Positions 11,971 through 20,311 of a DNA stretch of 64,000 nucleotides are shown piece by piece. The position numbers and the translations under genes were made by a program. The notes below the pieces were generated by a model. The model searched no databases. It saw nothing but the letters and a program-made list of their open reading frames with translations, and was not told where the DNA came from. Numbering within the stretch: the first letter of the stretch is position 1; the number at the start of each line of letters is the position of its first letter. Origin of the DNA: Humitalea rosea (GTDB taxonomy: Bacteria; Pseudomonadota; Alphaproteobacteria; Acetobacterales; Acetobacteraceae); the NCBI RefSeq assembly GCF_003253705.1, contig NZ_QKYU01000001.1:310001-374000 (forward strand), read 5' to 3'.

Positions 11971-12049
11971 CCGGAGCGTAAAATTCTTCGGTGAGTTGCA
12001 TCATTCCGGGAGACGTCTAGCCTCCGCGCCGTCAGCGAGGGGCATCGGC

Positions 12050-12757
12050 GTGAGCATCCAGAGTTTCCGGCATTTCATGGCCGATCCGGCAGGATACGTC
12101 GGGTTCCACACCGTCACCGTGGGGTCCAACAACGCGGTGGCGCAGGCGATGACGGCAGCAGCGCCTGAGAATTGTCTCGGCGCGGATCTGCGTTCTCAAC
12201 TTTGGACCACGCGCACGGTGGCGCCGCCGGCGGTGGTCTATCTCGACATGGTCCATATGATCGGGGTGGCGGACAATCCGCAGGAGACGAACTGGGGCCG
12301 CTTCAAGTCGCAACTCGCGCGGCTGCCCGGCGTCGCCAAGCCGGGCCGGCAATTCGCGCTGATGCCCCGGGCGGATGATATCGGCTTCCGCTGGCTGCAA
12401 TTCGTCGAGAATACCTGCACCTACATGCAAATCGACCCGGCGGCGCAGTTCATCATCACCGGCCCGTTGAGCGGCTGCACCATTGCCGCCGGCATGTCGA
12501 TGACAGGCCAGCGCTGGCTGCTGCATGCCAATTGCAACCGGGTTCAGGGGGAGGGGGCGCGCACCAACCAGGAGGCGATGCTGACCCAGGTCTGCCGCAC
12601 CCGGACCAATATCGCCCCGGCGGCGCGGCGCGATGCGGTTTATGGCCGCGACTACAACGGGATGGGCTTTGTTTTCGGCAAGCGTCTGGCGGGCGGCACC
12701 TGGGCGTTCTACGCCTATGGCTCAGAATCCGGGGTGCGGAAGTTCGGGGAGTTCTGA
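12050..12757 (+). CDS. Putative CNF1/BLF1-like Cys-His (glutamine deamidase-type) protein
   Basis: 235-residue protein of no assigned family. The GTG start at 12050 is chosen because GCGAGGGG lies eight bases upstream; ATG 12077 is an alternative. The notable segment is FIITGPLSGCTIAAG followed by QRWLLHANCN. LSGC is the signature of the catalytic Cys in CNF1 and in Burkholderia lethal factor 1. Here Cys143 has a Thr six residues before it (Thr137), as in the BLF1 Thr88-Cys94 pair, and a His 16 residues after it (His159), against 15 in CNF1 and 12 in BLF1. There is no signal peptide, membrane segment or delivery domain. The assignment rests on motif spacing only. It sits between ntrX and dat, with its stop followed by a small hairpin. 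Confidence 0.5.
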   Translation: MSIQSFRHFMADPAGYVGFHTVTVGSNNAVAQAMTAAAPENCLGADLRSQLWTTRTVAPPAVVYLDMVHMIGVADNPQETNWGRFKSQLARLPGVAKPGRQFALMPRADDIGFRWLQFVENTCTYMQIDPAAQFIITGPLSGCTIAAGMSMTGQRWLLHANCNRVQGEGARTNQEAMLTQVCRTRTNIAPAARRDAVYGRDYNGMGFVFGKRLAGGTWAFYAYGSESGVRKFGEF

Positions 12758-12786
12758 CCCCGGCGGTCACCCCTGTGTCCGGGGTC
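12756..12786. terminator. Inverted repeat between the CNF-like gene and dat
   Basis: GACCCCGG (12756-12763) and CCGGGGTC (12779-12786) form a perfect eight-base stem around a 15-base loop. It lies between the stop of the CNF-like gene and the ATG of dat at 12792. There is no T-run, so it may be a weak terminator or an RNA element affecting dat translation. Confidence 0.35.
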
Positions 12787-12791
12787 GCCGC

Positions 12792-13667
12792 ATGTCTCGC
12801 ATTGCCTATGTGAATGGTTTCTACCGCCCTCAGAGCCAGGCCGCGGTGAATATCGAGGACCGCGGCTACCAGTTCGGCGACGGCATCTATGAGGTGGTGC
12901 ACCTCCATGCCGGGCGCTTCGTCGATACCGATCTGCATCTGGGGCGGCTCGAACGCTCCCTGCGCGAGATCAGCCTGCCGATGCCGATGCCCCGCGCGGC
13001 GCTGGAACTGGTGCTGGCCGAGGTGGTTCGCCGCAACCGGCTGACCGAGGGGCTGGTCTATATGCAGGTGACGCGGGGCGTCGCCCATCGCGACCATGCC
13101 TTCCCGAAAAAACCGGTGCCGGTCTCACTGGTCGTGACCGCCAAGCGCATCCCGCCCTATCCGCGCAATGTGGACAACTGGACCGGGGCCGCGATCACCG
13201 CGCCCGACCTGCGCTGGGCCCGGCGCGACATCAAATCCATCAATTTGCTGCCGAATGTGCTGGCCCGCCAGGCCGCGCGCGAACAGGGCGCGATCGAGGC
13301 GATCCTGTACGACGAGGCCACCGGGGAGGTGACGGAGGGGGCAGCGACCTCCTTCTGGATCGTCGATGAGCATGGCACCATCCGGGTGCGGCAGCTCGAC
13401 CATGTGATCCTGCCCGGCTGCACCCGCGCCGCGCTGATCGCGGAGCTTGCGGAGGAGGGGCTCGCCTTCGAGACCCGCGCCTTCACCCTCGATGAGATGC
13501 GGCGCGCGCGGGAAGCCTTCCTGACCTCGGCCACCTCCTTCGTGAAGCCGATCGTCAGGATCGACGGCGCCCCGGTCGGCGATGGCACCGTCGGGCCGGT
13601 GGTGCGGCGGCTGTTCGACGTCTTCGCCCGGCATGTGCTGGGCCCGGCGCATAACGCGGCGGCCTGA
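12792..13667 (+). CDS. dat: D-amino-acid transaminase (class IV PLP aminotransferase)
   Basis: 291-residue PLP enzyme of fold-type IV, predicted to make or interconvert D-alanine and D-glutamate for peptidoglycan. Family landmarks are the N-terminal YVNGFYRP and EDRGYQFGDGIYEVV. The PLP-binding Lys148 is in RRDIKSINLLPNVLA, the form typical of D-alanine aminotransferase rather than branched-chain aminotransferase. EATGEVTEGAATSFWIV contributes to the cofactor site. ATG 12792 gives the family start. The stop overlaps the next gene (TGATG). Confidence 0.9.
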   Translation: MSRIAYVNGFYRPQSQAAVNIEDRGYQFGDGIYEVVHLHAGRFVDTDLHLGRLERSLREISLPMPMPRAALELVLAEVVRRNRLTEGLVYMQVTRGVAHRDHAFPKKPVPVSLVVTAKRIPPYPRNVDNWTGAAITAPDLRWARRDIKSINLLPNVLARQAAREQGAIEAILYDEATGEVTEGAATSFWIVDEHGTIRVRQLDHVILPGCTRAALIAELAEEGLAFETRAFTLDEMRRAREAFLTSATSFVKPIVRIDGAPVGDGTVGPVVRRLFDVFARHVLGPAHNAAA

Positions 13668-14314
13668 TGCGCCCGGCCGCGATCCTGTTCGACTGGGACA
13701 ATACCCTGGTCGATGGCTGGGAGGCGATCCAGAGCGGCCTCAACGTCACCTTCGCCGCCTTCGGACGTCCGCCCTGGACGCGGGAGGATGTGCTGCGCGA
13801 GGTGCGGCACTCGCTGCGCGACAGTTTCCCCTTGTTGTTCGGTCACGAATGGGAGAGGGCCAGGGATATATTCTACGCCGAGGTGCGCCGCTGCCACCTT
13901 GAGGTGCTGCGCCCGCTGCCCGGAATCGCCGCCATGCTGACCGCGGCCGGGGCGGTCGCGCCGCTCGCGGTGGTGTCCAACAAGCAGGGGCCGCTGCTGC
14001 GGGCGGAGGCGGAGCACCTCGGCTGGGCACCGCGGTTCCAAACCCTGGTCGGGGCAGGGGATGCGGCCTCCGACAAGCCTTCGGCGGCACCGCTGCTGCT
14101 GGCGCTGGAGCGGATCGGCATCCCGGCCGGGCCCTCCGTCTGGTACATCGGCGATACCGCGCTGGACATGCAGGCCGCCCGGGCGGCGGGGTGCCACGCG
14201 GTATTGTTCGGCGATGCCGCGCATGATGGCGGGATGGCAGCCACGCGGCCCGATGTTGCTTTTCGTGACGCCGATGCGTTGCGCGCGGGTCTGCTTTTGC
14301 TGGACAAAGCGTAA
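13667..14314 (+). CDS. HAD-superfamily hydrolase (phosphoglycolate phosphatase-like)
   Basis: 215-residue soluble phosphatase. Motif I is FDWDNTLVDG with nucleophile Asp9 and acid Asp11, motif II is VVSNKQGP, the motif III Lys is in SDKPSAAP, and motif IV is YIGDTALDM. The cap between motifs I and II is helical and small, as in Gph/PhnX-like HADs, so phosphoglycolate or another small sugar phosphate is likely. The start overlaps the dat stop by one base, which indicates co-translation. Confidence 0.85.
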   Translation: MRPAAILFDWDNTLVDGWEAIQSGLNVTFAAFGRPPWTREDVLREVRHSLRDSFPLLFGHEWERARDIFYAEVRRCHLEVLRPLPGIAAMLTAAGAVAPLAVVSNKQGPLLRAEAEHLGWAPRFQTLVGAGDAASDKPSAAPLLLALERIGIPAGPSVWYIGDTALDMQAARAAGCHAVLFGDAAHDGGMAATRPDVAFRDADALRAGLLLLDKA

Positions 14315-14419
14315 ATCGCACGCCAATGCTGCACTGCCGCATAGACGCCTCACAGAGGGTCGCGCGGCTGCCGCGCCCGGTCGGATGCCGGGGCAAAACA
14401 GAAGAAGAAGGACCGGCCC

Positions 14420-14758
14420 ATGGCCACCGAGAAGTCCCAGAACGTGCAGGACGTGTTCCTGAACCACGTGCGAAAAAGCAAAACTCCCGTGACCATCTTC
14501 CTGGTCAACGGCGTGAAGCTCCAGGGCATCATCACCTGGTTCGACAATTTCAGCGTTCTGCTGCGCCGTGACGGCCACACGCAACTGGTGTACAAGCACG
14601 CGATCAGCACGGTGATGCCGGGCGCCCCGATCATGCTGTTCGATGGCGCTGCTGCTGCGGGCACCGCCGCGACGGCCGGAACGGCAATTCCGGCCCCGCG
14701 CGAAGGCACCATGACTTTGCGGCGTGAGGTTGATCCTGTCGGTTCCAACGAACTCTGA
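14420..14758 (+). CDS. hfq: RNA chaperone Hfq
   Basis: 112-residue Sm-like protein that pairs small RNAs with mRNAs. The Sm1 region ([37 protein letters not shown]) and the Sm2 motif LVYKHAIST are intact. After residue 75 there is a low-complexity Ala/Gly/Thr-rich tail of about 35 residues, as in many alphaproteobacterial Hfq proteins. A purine-rich stretch with AAGGA precedes ATG 14420. hflX begins inside its last codons. Confidence 0.95.
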   Translation: MATEKSQNVQDVFLNHVRKSKTPVTIFLVNGVKLQGIITWFDNFSVLLRRDGHTQLVYKHAISTVMPGAPIMLFDGAAAAGTAATAGTAIPAPREGTMTLRREVDPVGSNEL

Positions 14759-16121
14759 GCACGACGCCGGGGATACCGGCGACACTGACGGCGGTATCGG
14801 TGAGGCGCGGGTCGCCACCATCGCGACCTCGGCCGGGCCCACCCGTGCCGCCGTCATCCTTCCCTATGAAAAGCATCCGCGCGAGGTATCGCGCGAGGCC
14901 GGTTCCGTGCGTCTGGCCGATGCCCGGCTGGCCGAGGCCGTGGGCCTCGCCGCCTCCATCGGCGTCGCCATCGTCCACACCGCCATCTACCCGCTGCGTC
15001 TGCGCCGCCCCTCGACCCTGATGGGCGAGGGCCAGGTCGAGATGGTCCGCAAGGCGATCGAGGCTCAAGGCGTCACCATCGCCGTGGTCGATGCGGCCTT
15101 GAGCCCCGTCCAGCAGCGCAATCTGGAAAAGGCCTGGGGCTGCAAGGTCATCGACCGCACCGGGCTGATCCTGGAAATCTTTGGGGAACGCGCCCGGACG
15201 CGCGAAGGGGCCCTACAGGTCGAATTGGCGCATCTGGACTACCAGCGCACCCGGCTGGTGCGGTCCTGGACCCATCTGGAGCGGCAGCGCGGCGGCTTCG
15301 GCTTCCTCGGCGGCCCTGGTGAGAGCCAGATCGAGATCGACCGCCGCCTGATCGCGGACCGCATGGTCCGCATCAAGAAGGAGTTGGAGCAGGTCCGCCG
15401 TACGCGCGGCCTCCACCGCCGCAAGCGCGAAAAAGTGCCGCATCCGGTGGTGGCCCTGGTCGGCTATACCAATGCCGGCAAATCGACCCTGTTCAACGCT
15501 TTGACCGGCGCCGATGTCTTCGCCGAGGACCAGCTGTTCGCGACGCTCGACCCGACCATGCGGGCGATCCGCCTGCCCTCGGGCAAGACCATCATTTTGT
15601 CGGACACGGTCGGCTTCATCTCCGAACTGCCGACGCAGCTGGTCGAGGCGTTCCGCGCGACGCTTGAGGAAGTGGCGGCCGCCGATGTCATCCTGCATGT
15701 GCGCGACATCGCCCATCCCGACAGTGCCGCCCAGCGCGCCGATGTGATCGGGGTGCTGACCGATATGTCCGAGGGGCCCGATGGGGCGCTGGATGCCGAT
15801 TGGCAGGGACGGGTGATCGAGGTGCTGAACAAGGCCGATCTGGTCGGCGGCACCGATGAGGTCGTCCCGCGCGACGCCGATGCGATCGCGGTGAGCGCGC
15901 TGACCGGGGAGGGGCTGGACCGGTTGCGCGAGCTGCTGGACGCGCGGCTGGCCGCGGGGGTGGAGACGGCGACCTACAAGCTCGCGCCGGCGGATGGGGC
16001 CTCGCTCGCCTGGCTCTACCAGAATGGCGATGTGATCGGCCGGGAGGATGGCGAGCAGACGATCGACATCACCGTGCGGCTCTCGGCGGCGGACCGGGCC
16101 AGGTTCGAAAGCACGCATTGA
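14724..16121 (+). CDS. hflX: Ribosome-associated GTPase HflX
   Basis: 465-residue GTPase that binds the 50S subunit and splits stalled ribosomes. The N-terminal HflX nucleotide-binding domain includes [13 protein letters not shown] linker with [13 protein letters not shown], typical of HflX, leads to the G domain: [14 protein letters not shown] (G1), [10 protein letters not shown] (G3), NKADL (G4). GTG 14724 lies 35 bases inside hfq. It is the only start that keeps the whole N-terminal domain, but no ribosome site is obvious. hfq-hflX is a conserved pair. Confidence 0.95.
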   Translation: MRLILSVPTNSEHDAGDTGDTDGGIGEARVATIATSAGPTRAAVILPYEKHPREVSREAGSVRLADARLAEAVGLAASIGVAIVHTAIYPLRLRRPSTLMGEGQVEMVRKAIEAQGVTIAVVDAALSPVQQRNLEKAWGCKVIDRTGLILEIFGERARTREGALQVELAHLDYQRTRLVRSWTHLERQRGGFGFLGGPGESQIEIDRRLIADRMVRIKKELEQVRRTRGLHRRKREKVPHPVVALVGYTNAGKSTLFNALTGADVFAEDQLFATLDPTMRAIRLPSGKTIILSDTVGFISELPTQLVEAFRATLEEVAAADVILHVRDIAHPDSAAQRADVIGVLTDMSEGPDGALDADWQGRVIEVLNKADLVGGTDEVVPRDADAIAVSALTGEGLDRLRELLDARLAAGVETATYKLAPADGASLAWLYQNGDVIGREDGEQTIDITVRLSAADRARFESTH

Positions 16122-16128
16122 GACGGAC

Positions 16129-16172
16129 ATGGGCGGGCGCTTGCGCGCGCCGGCCCGACGTGCTGCCCATGC
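16129..16172. terminator. Hairpin between hflX and the IMPase gene
   Basis: CATGGGC (16129-16135) pairs with GCCCATG (16166-16172). The intervening GC-rich bases can extend the stem imperfectly. It begins about eight bases after the hflX stop and ends just before the next ATG at 16176. No U-run follows, so termination is uncertain. Confidence 0.3.
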
Positions 16173-16175
16173 GGC

Positions 16176-17021
16176 ATGACCCATCCCTTCGATCTCGCCG
16201 CCGCCCAGGACCTTGATGCCATCCTGCGGGAGGCGGCGCGGGCGGAAATCCTGCCCCGCTTCCGCCGCCTGGCCCAGGGCGCCGTCCGCACCAAATCCGG
16301 CCCGCAGGATCTGGTGACCGATGCCGATGAGGCCGCCGAGCGCCAGATCACCGCCGCCCTTGAGGCGCGCTTCCCCGGCTGCCTCGTGATCGGCGAGGAA
16401 GCGGCCGAGCGCGACCCTGCGCTGCTGGACCGGCTGGAGGCGGCCGAGCTCGCCTTCGTCGTCGATCCGGTGGATGGCACCTCCAACTTCGCCGCCGGGC
16501 TGCCGTTGTTCGGGGTGATGGCCGCCGCGATCCGCCATGGCGAGATCATCGGCGCCGCGATCCACGACCCCATGGGCGATGACACGGCCTTGGCGGTGCG
16601 CGGGCAGGGCGCCTGGATCGCCGATGCCACCGGGCAGCGGACCGCCGAGCTTCGGGTGGCGGAGGCCAAGCCGGTCGCGGAGATGGCCGCCGCCATCTCC
16701 TGGCGCTACCTCGCGCCTGCGATGAAGGCGAGTGTGGTGCCGCGGATGACCGCTTTCGCCTCCGTCGTCAGCTTCCGCTGCGCCGCGCATGAATATCGCG
16801 CGGCCGCTGCGGGACACCTGGATATGCTATTCTACAACCGCCTGATGCCATGGGATCATGCCCCGGGTTGGTTGCTGCATCAGGAGGCCGGTGGGTTCTC
16901 CGCGCAGTTCGATGCCAGCCCCTACCGCCCGGCGAGCCGCAGCGGTGGCTTGATCATGGCGCCGAACCGCGCGGCCTGGGAGGCCGCGCGCGAGGCCCTT
17001 CTGGGAGGCTACGAGCCATGA
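16176..17021 (+). CDS. Inositol monophosphatase family protein
   Basis: 281-residue Mg2+-dependent, Li+-sensitive-type phosphatase. Metal ligands are visible at Glu74 in IGEEAAERD and at Asp97/Asp100 in VVDPVDGTSNF. The C-terminal PWDHAPGWLLHQEAGG supplies the third Asp. Substrates in this family include inositol phosphates, histidinol phosphate and 3'-phosphoadenosine 5'-phosphate, and sequence alone does not decide between them. The stop overlaps the pirin start (ATGA). Confidence 0.88.
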   Translation: MTHPFDLAAAQDLDAILREAARAEILPRFRRLAQGAVRTKSGPQDLVTDADEAAERQITAALEARFPGCLVIGEEAAERDPALLDRLEAAELAFVVDPVDGTSNFAAGLPLFGVMAAAIRHGEIIGAAIHDPMGDDTALAVRGQGAWIADATGQRTAELRVAEAKPVAEMAAAISWRYLAPAMKASVVPRMTAFASVVSFRCAAHEYRAAAAGHLDMLFYNRLMPWDHAPGWLLHQEAGGFSAQFDASPYRPASRSGGLIMAPNRAAWEAAREALLGGYEP

Positions 17022-17908
17022 CGGAGACGGTCGCGCCGCTGGTCATCATCCCGCGCGCGCATGACATCGGCGGCTTCGAGGTGCGGCGCGCACTGCCCTC
17101 GGCGCAGAAGCAGATGGTCGGCCCCTTCATCTTCTTCGACGAGATGGGCCCCGGCGAGTTTTTGGGGGGGCAGAAGGGTGTGGATGTGCGGCCGCATCCG
17201 CATATCGGCCTCTCGACCGTGACCTATCTGTTCGAGGGCGCGATCCGCCATCGGGATTCCCTGGGCACCTTGCAGGATATCAAGCCTGGCGCGGTGAACT
17301 GGATGACGGCCGGGCAGGGGATCGTGCACAGCGAGCGCACCGCGCCCGAGGTAATGGCCGTGCCGCGCCGCCTGGCGGGGATCCAGTCCTGGGTGGCGCT
17401 GCCGAAATCCGCCGAGGAAACCGCCCCCGGCTTCTTCCACCACCCGGCCATGGCGCAGCCGATGGCGGTCGATGCCGGGCTGACCCTGCGGCTGATCGCG
17501 GGCGAGGGCTGGGGCATGAAGGCGCCGGTCGTCACCTCCAGCCCGCTGTTCTATGCCGATGCGATCCTGGCCCCGGGGGCCTCGGTGCCGCTGCCGGCGC
17601 AGCATGAGGAACGCGCCGCCTATGTGGTGCAGGGCGAGGTGACCGTGGCCGGCGACAGCTTCGCCGCCGGGCGGATGCTGGTGTTCCGCGCCGGGGATGC
17701 CTTGGCGCTGACCGCCGGGCCCAAGGGCGCGCGGCTGCTGCTGCTGGGGGGCGCGGTGATGGATGGGCCGCGCTACATCTTCTGGAACTTCGTCTCCAGC
17801 AGCCGCGAGCGGATCGAGCAGGCGAAGTCGGATTGGGAAGCGCAGCGCTTTGCCCGGGTGCCGGGGGATGATGCGGAGTTCATCCCGCTGCCGGCGGCGC
17901 GGGCGTAG
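17018..17908 (+). CDS. Pirin family protein
   Basis: 296-residue bicupin. Pirin signatures are GPFIFFDEMGPGEF, DVRPHPHIGLSTVTYLFEGAI and MTAGQGIVHSER, which supply the His/His/Glu metal site of the N-terminal cupin. Some bacterial pirins are quercetinases, while others modulate metabolic enzymes; the role here is unknown. The ATG overlaps the IMPase stop. The 3' end abuts mazG on the other strand with no gap. Confidence 0.9.
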   Translation: MTETVAPLVIIPRAHDIGGFEVRRALPSAQKQMVGPFIFFDEMGPGEFLGGQKGVDVRPHPHIGLSTVTYLFEGAIRHRDSLGTLQDIKPGAVNWMTAGQGIVHSERTAPEVMAVPRRLAGIQSWVALPKSAEETAPGFFHHPAMAQPMAVDAGLTLRLIAGEGWGMKAPVVTSSPLFYADAILAPGASVPLPAQHEERAAYVVQGEVTVAGDSFAAGRMLVFRAGDALALTAGPKGARLLLLGGAVMDGPRYIFWNFVSSSRERIEQAKSDWEAQRFARVPGDDAEFIPLPAARA

Positions 17909-18697
17909 TTAGCGGGCCTCCGCCCTCTTGGCGGCGGCCCAACCGGCCTCCATCTCATCCAGCGTGCTGTCGGCAGGCGTTTTCCCTGTTATAGCAAGAG
18001 CTTGTTCGACGTAGTTGAAGCGATTCGTGAATTTTTGGTTCGCGCCCCGCAGGCAAGCCTCCGGGTCCAGCTTGAGCTTCCGGGCGAGGTTCGCGACCAC
18101 GAAGAGGATGTCCCCGACCTCATCCGCCAGTCGGAGCGGATCGGCGCCCGGCAGTTCGGCGCGGAGTTCGGCCACTTCCTCGTCCAGCTTGTCCAGCACC
18201 GCCTCGGCATCCGGCCAGTCGAAGCCGACGCGGGCGGCGCGTTTGGTCAGCTTCTCGGCGCGGACCAGGGCGGGCAGGGCGAGGGGGATGCCGGCCAGGG
18301 TGCCGGTTTCGGCGCGGGCGCCGCGCTCGGCGGCCTTCTGGGCCTCCCAGAGCGCGGGATCGGCGGCCTCGGCCTCACCGAAGACGTGAGGATGCCGCCG
18401 TACCATCTTGTCGGATATGGCGGTGGCGACGTCGGCAAAATTGAACCAGCCGCGCTCCTCGGCCATGCGGGCGTGATAGACGGTCTGCAACAGCAGGTCG
18501 CCCAACTCATCCACCAGCGCCGCGCGATCGTCACGGGCGATGGCATCGGCGACCTCATGCGCCTCCTCGATGGTATAGGGCGCGATGGAGGCGAAATCCT
18601 GGACCTGGTCCCAGGGACAGCCGTCCGGGGCGCGCAGCCGGGCCATGATGGCGAGCAACCGGAGCAAAGCGGCATCGGGCGGGGTCGGCTCAGCCAT
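17909..18697 (-). CDS. mazG: Nucleoside triphosphate pyrophosphohydrolase MazG
   Basis: 262-residue all-alpha NTP pyrophosphatase that hydrolyses (d)NTPs to NMP and PPi and can reduce ppGpp signalling. It shows LRAPDGCPWDQVQ and the EExxE-type metal motif YTIEEAHEVADAI in the first copy. A second MazG repeat contains VGFDWPDAEAVLDKLDEEVAEL and DEVGDILFVV. Start ATG 18697 is preferred over in-frame ATGs slightly upstream (18712, 18709). It is the last gene of the long minus-strand run and is separated from the MBL gene by an AT-rich palindrome. Confidence 0.92.
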   Translation of the reverse strand: MAEPTPPDAALLRLLAIMARLRAPDGCPWDQVQDFASIAPYTIEEAHEVADAIARDDRAALVDELGDLLLQTVYHARMAEERGWFNFADVATAISDKMVRRHPHVFGEAEAADPALWEAQKAAERGARAETGTLAGIPLALPALVRAEKLTKRAARVGFDWPDAEAVLDKLDEEVAELRAELPGADPLRLADEVGDILFVVANLARKLKLDPEACLRGANQKFTNRFNYVEQALAITGKTPADSTLDEMEAGWAAAKRAEAR

Positions 18698-18719
18698 ATC
18701 GGGCTCCATCAAAAGACCG

Positions 18720-18735
18720 CATAATGTATATTATG
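18720..18735. promoter_or_regulatory. AT-rich palindrome upstream of mazG
   Basis: CATAATGTATATTATG is a 16-base element with six-base inverted arms (CATAAT/ATTATG). It stands out in DNA of about 70% GC. It lies 22 bases upstream of the mazG ATG, between the MBL stop and mazG. The minus-strand bases resemble a -10 region, so a separate mazG promoter with an overlapping operator is plausible but unproven. Confidence 0.4.
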
Positions 18736-18741
18736 GAAACG

Positions 18742-19530
18742 TCAGAGCGTGATCCGCAGGCCGTCATGGCCCGCTTCGATGCCGGGCGGCAGGTTGTCCC
18801 GCAGCCAGGCCCAGTCCATGTCGGGGCCCATATGGGTCAGGATGGTGCGCCGTGGGCGCAGCCGCTCCACCCAGGCGGTGACGGTCGCGATATCGGCATG
18901 GACCCAATGCGGCCCGCGTTGGAAGCAGCCGACCACCCAGCACTCCAGCCCTTCAAGCTGCGCCATGCTCGCTTCCGGCAGCCGTATGACATCGGTGCTA
19001 TAGGCGAAGCCGCCGATCCGCAGGCCCAGCGTCTCCATCACCTGGTGGTCCTGGCGGAACAGCCGCACCGGCAGCCCGGCCAGGGTCACCACGGTCTCCG
19101 GGGCCACTTCCCGCGCCTCCAGCGCCGGGCGGAAGAAGCCGGGCGGTGCCGCCGGGCGGAAGGCGTAGTCGAAGCGCCGGGCCACATCCTGCAAGGTCGC
19201 GGCGGTGCCATAGGCCGGGATCGCGGTGCCGAGCACCCGGTTCACCGACCGCAGCTCATCCACCCCCATGACGTGGTCGGCATGGGCATGGGTGAAGAGC
19301 AGCTCATCGATGCGCCCGACCCCATGGGTCAGGAACTGCGCCCGCAGATCCGGCCCGGCGTCCACAAGCAGGCGCTTGCCCGAGGGTCCTTCGATGATGA
19401 TGGAGCTTCGGCTGCGGCGGTTGCGCGGTTCGGCCGGATCGCAGGCGCCCCAGGCGCCGAACCCATCGGTGCCGCCCACCAAAGGCACGCCACCGGAGCC
19501 GCCACAGCCAAGAAGTGTAATATTTAACAA
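18742..19530 (-). CDS. MBL-fold metallohydrolase (PhnP-like)
   Basis: 262-residue metallo-beta-lactamase-fold hydrolase of the PhnP/RNase Z-like branch. It starts LNITLLGCGGSGGVP, and the metal motif THAHADHVMGVD supplies His81, His83, Asp85 and His86. Later His residues (QDHQVMET and LTHMGPDMDW) complete the site. PhnP homologues open cyclic nucleotide or ribose phosphates, but no phn genes are near, so the substrate is open. The start is TTG 19530, four bases past the tatD stop. No ATG would preserve the first beta strand. Confidence 0.85.
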   Translation of the reverse strand: MLNITLLGCGGSGGVPLVGGTDGFGAWGACDPAEPRNRRSRSSIIIEGPSGKRLLVDAGPDLRAQFLTHGVGRIDELLFTHAHADHVMGVDELRSVNRVLGTAIPAYGTAATLQDVARRFDYAFRPAAPPGFFRPALEAREVAPETVVTLAGLPVRLFRQDHQVMETLGLRIGGFAYSTDVIRLPEASMAQLEGLECWVVGCFQRGPHWVHADIATVTAWVERLRPRRTILTHMGPDMDWAWLRDNLPPGIEAGHDGLRITL

Positions 19531-19534
19531 AACT

Positions 19535-20311
19535 CTAGGAGGCTTTCTTGAACAAACGCAGGAAGTTCCCCGTGGTCAATTCCGCGATCTCGGCAGCACC
19601 GATCCCGCGTGCCTTGGCCAGCACCGCGGCGGTATGGGCGACATAGCCGGGCTCGCAGCGCTTGCCCCGGTGCGGCACCGGCGCGAGATACGGCGAGTCC
19701 GTTTCCACAAGAAGCCGCTCCGCCGGAAGCCGCGCGGCCAGGACGCGGAAATTCTCCGATTTCGGGAAGGTCAGGATGCCGGAGAAGGAGATATAACCCC
19801 CGATCTCCACTGCCTTTTCAGCGAGTTCCTCGCCGCTGCTGAAGCAGTGCAACAGGAAATCGAACCAGCCCCCTTCCCGCTCCTCGACCAGGATCCGCAG
19901 GATATCCTCATCCGCCTGCCTTGCGTGGATGACCAGCGGCAGCCCTGTCTCGCGGGCGGCGCGGATGTGGCGGCGAAAGCCCTCCTGCTGCACCTCGCGC
20001 GGCGCGGTGTCGTAGAAATAGTCGAGCCCGCTCTCCCCGATCCCGATCACCTTGGGATGGTCGGCGAGCGCCACGATCTCGGCGACCGTCGGCATCGGCG
20101 CCTCGCCGGCATTCTGCGGGTGCACGCCGACGGTGGCCCAGACCTGGGGGTGCGCCTCGGCCAAGGCGCGGGTCACCTGCCCCTGCGCCATGCGGACGCC
20201 GATGGTCACCATCCGCTCCACCCCGGCGGCGGCGGCGCGGGAGAGGATGTCGGGCAGTTCCTCGGCGGTGAAATGGTCCAGATGGCAATGGCTATCGGTC
20301 AGCCCGGTCAT
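19535..20311 (-). CDS. tatD: TatD family metal-dependent hydrolase
   Basis: 258-residue TIM-barrel DNase of the TatD type. The N-terminal metal motif is TDSHCHLDHF (His8, His10). Further features are GESGLDYFYD with the bridging Glu, the His of PLVIHARQADED, FLLHCFSS and the C-terminal LVETDSPYLAPVPHRGKRCEP. The ATG at 20311 overlaps the metG stop (ATGA). It belongs to the conserved metG-tatD-MBL set. Confidence 0.93.
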   Translation of the reverse strand: MTGLTDSHCHLDHFTAEELPDILSRAAAAGVERMVTIGVRMAQGQVTRALAEAHPQVWATVGVHPQNAGEAPMPTVAEIVALADHPKVIGIGESGLDYFYDTAPREVQQEGFRRHIRAARETGLPLVIHARQADEDILRILVEEREGGWFDFLLHCFSSGEELAEKAVEIGGYISFSGILTFPKSENFRVLAARLPAERLLVETDSPYLAPVPHRGKRCEPGYVAHTAAVLAKARGIGAAEIAELTTGNFLRLFKKAS

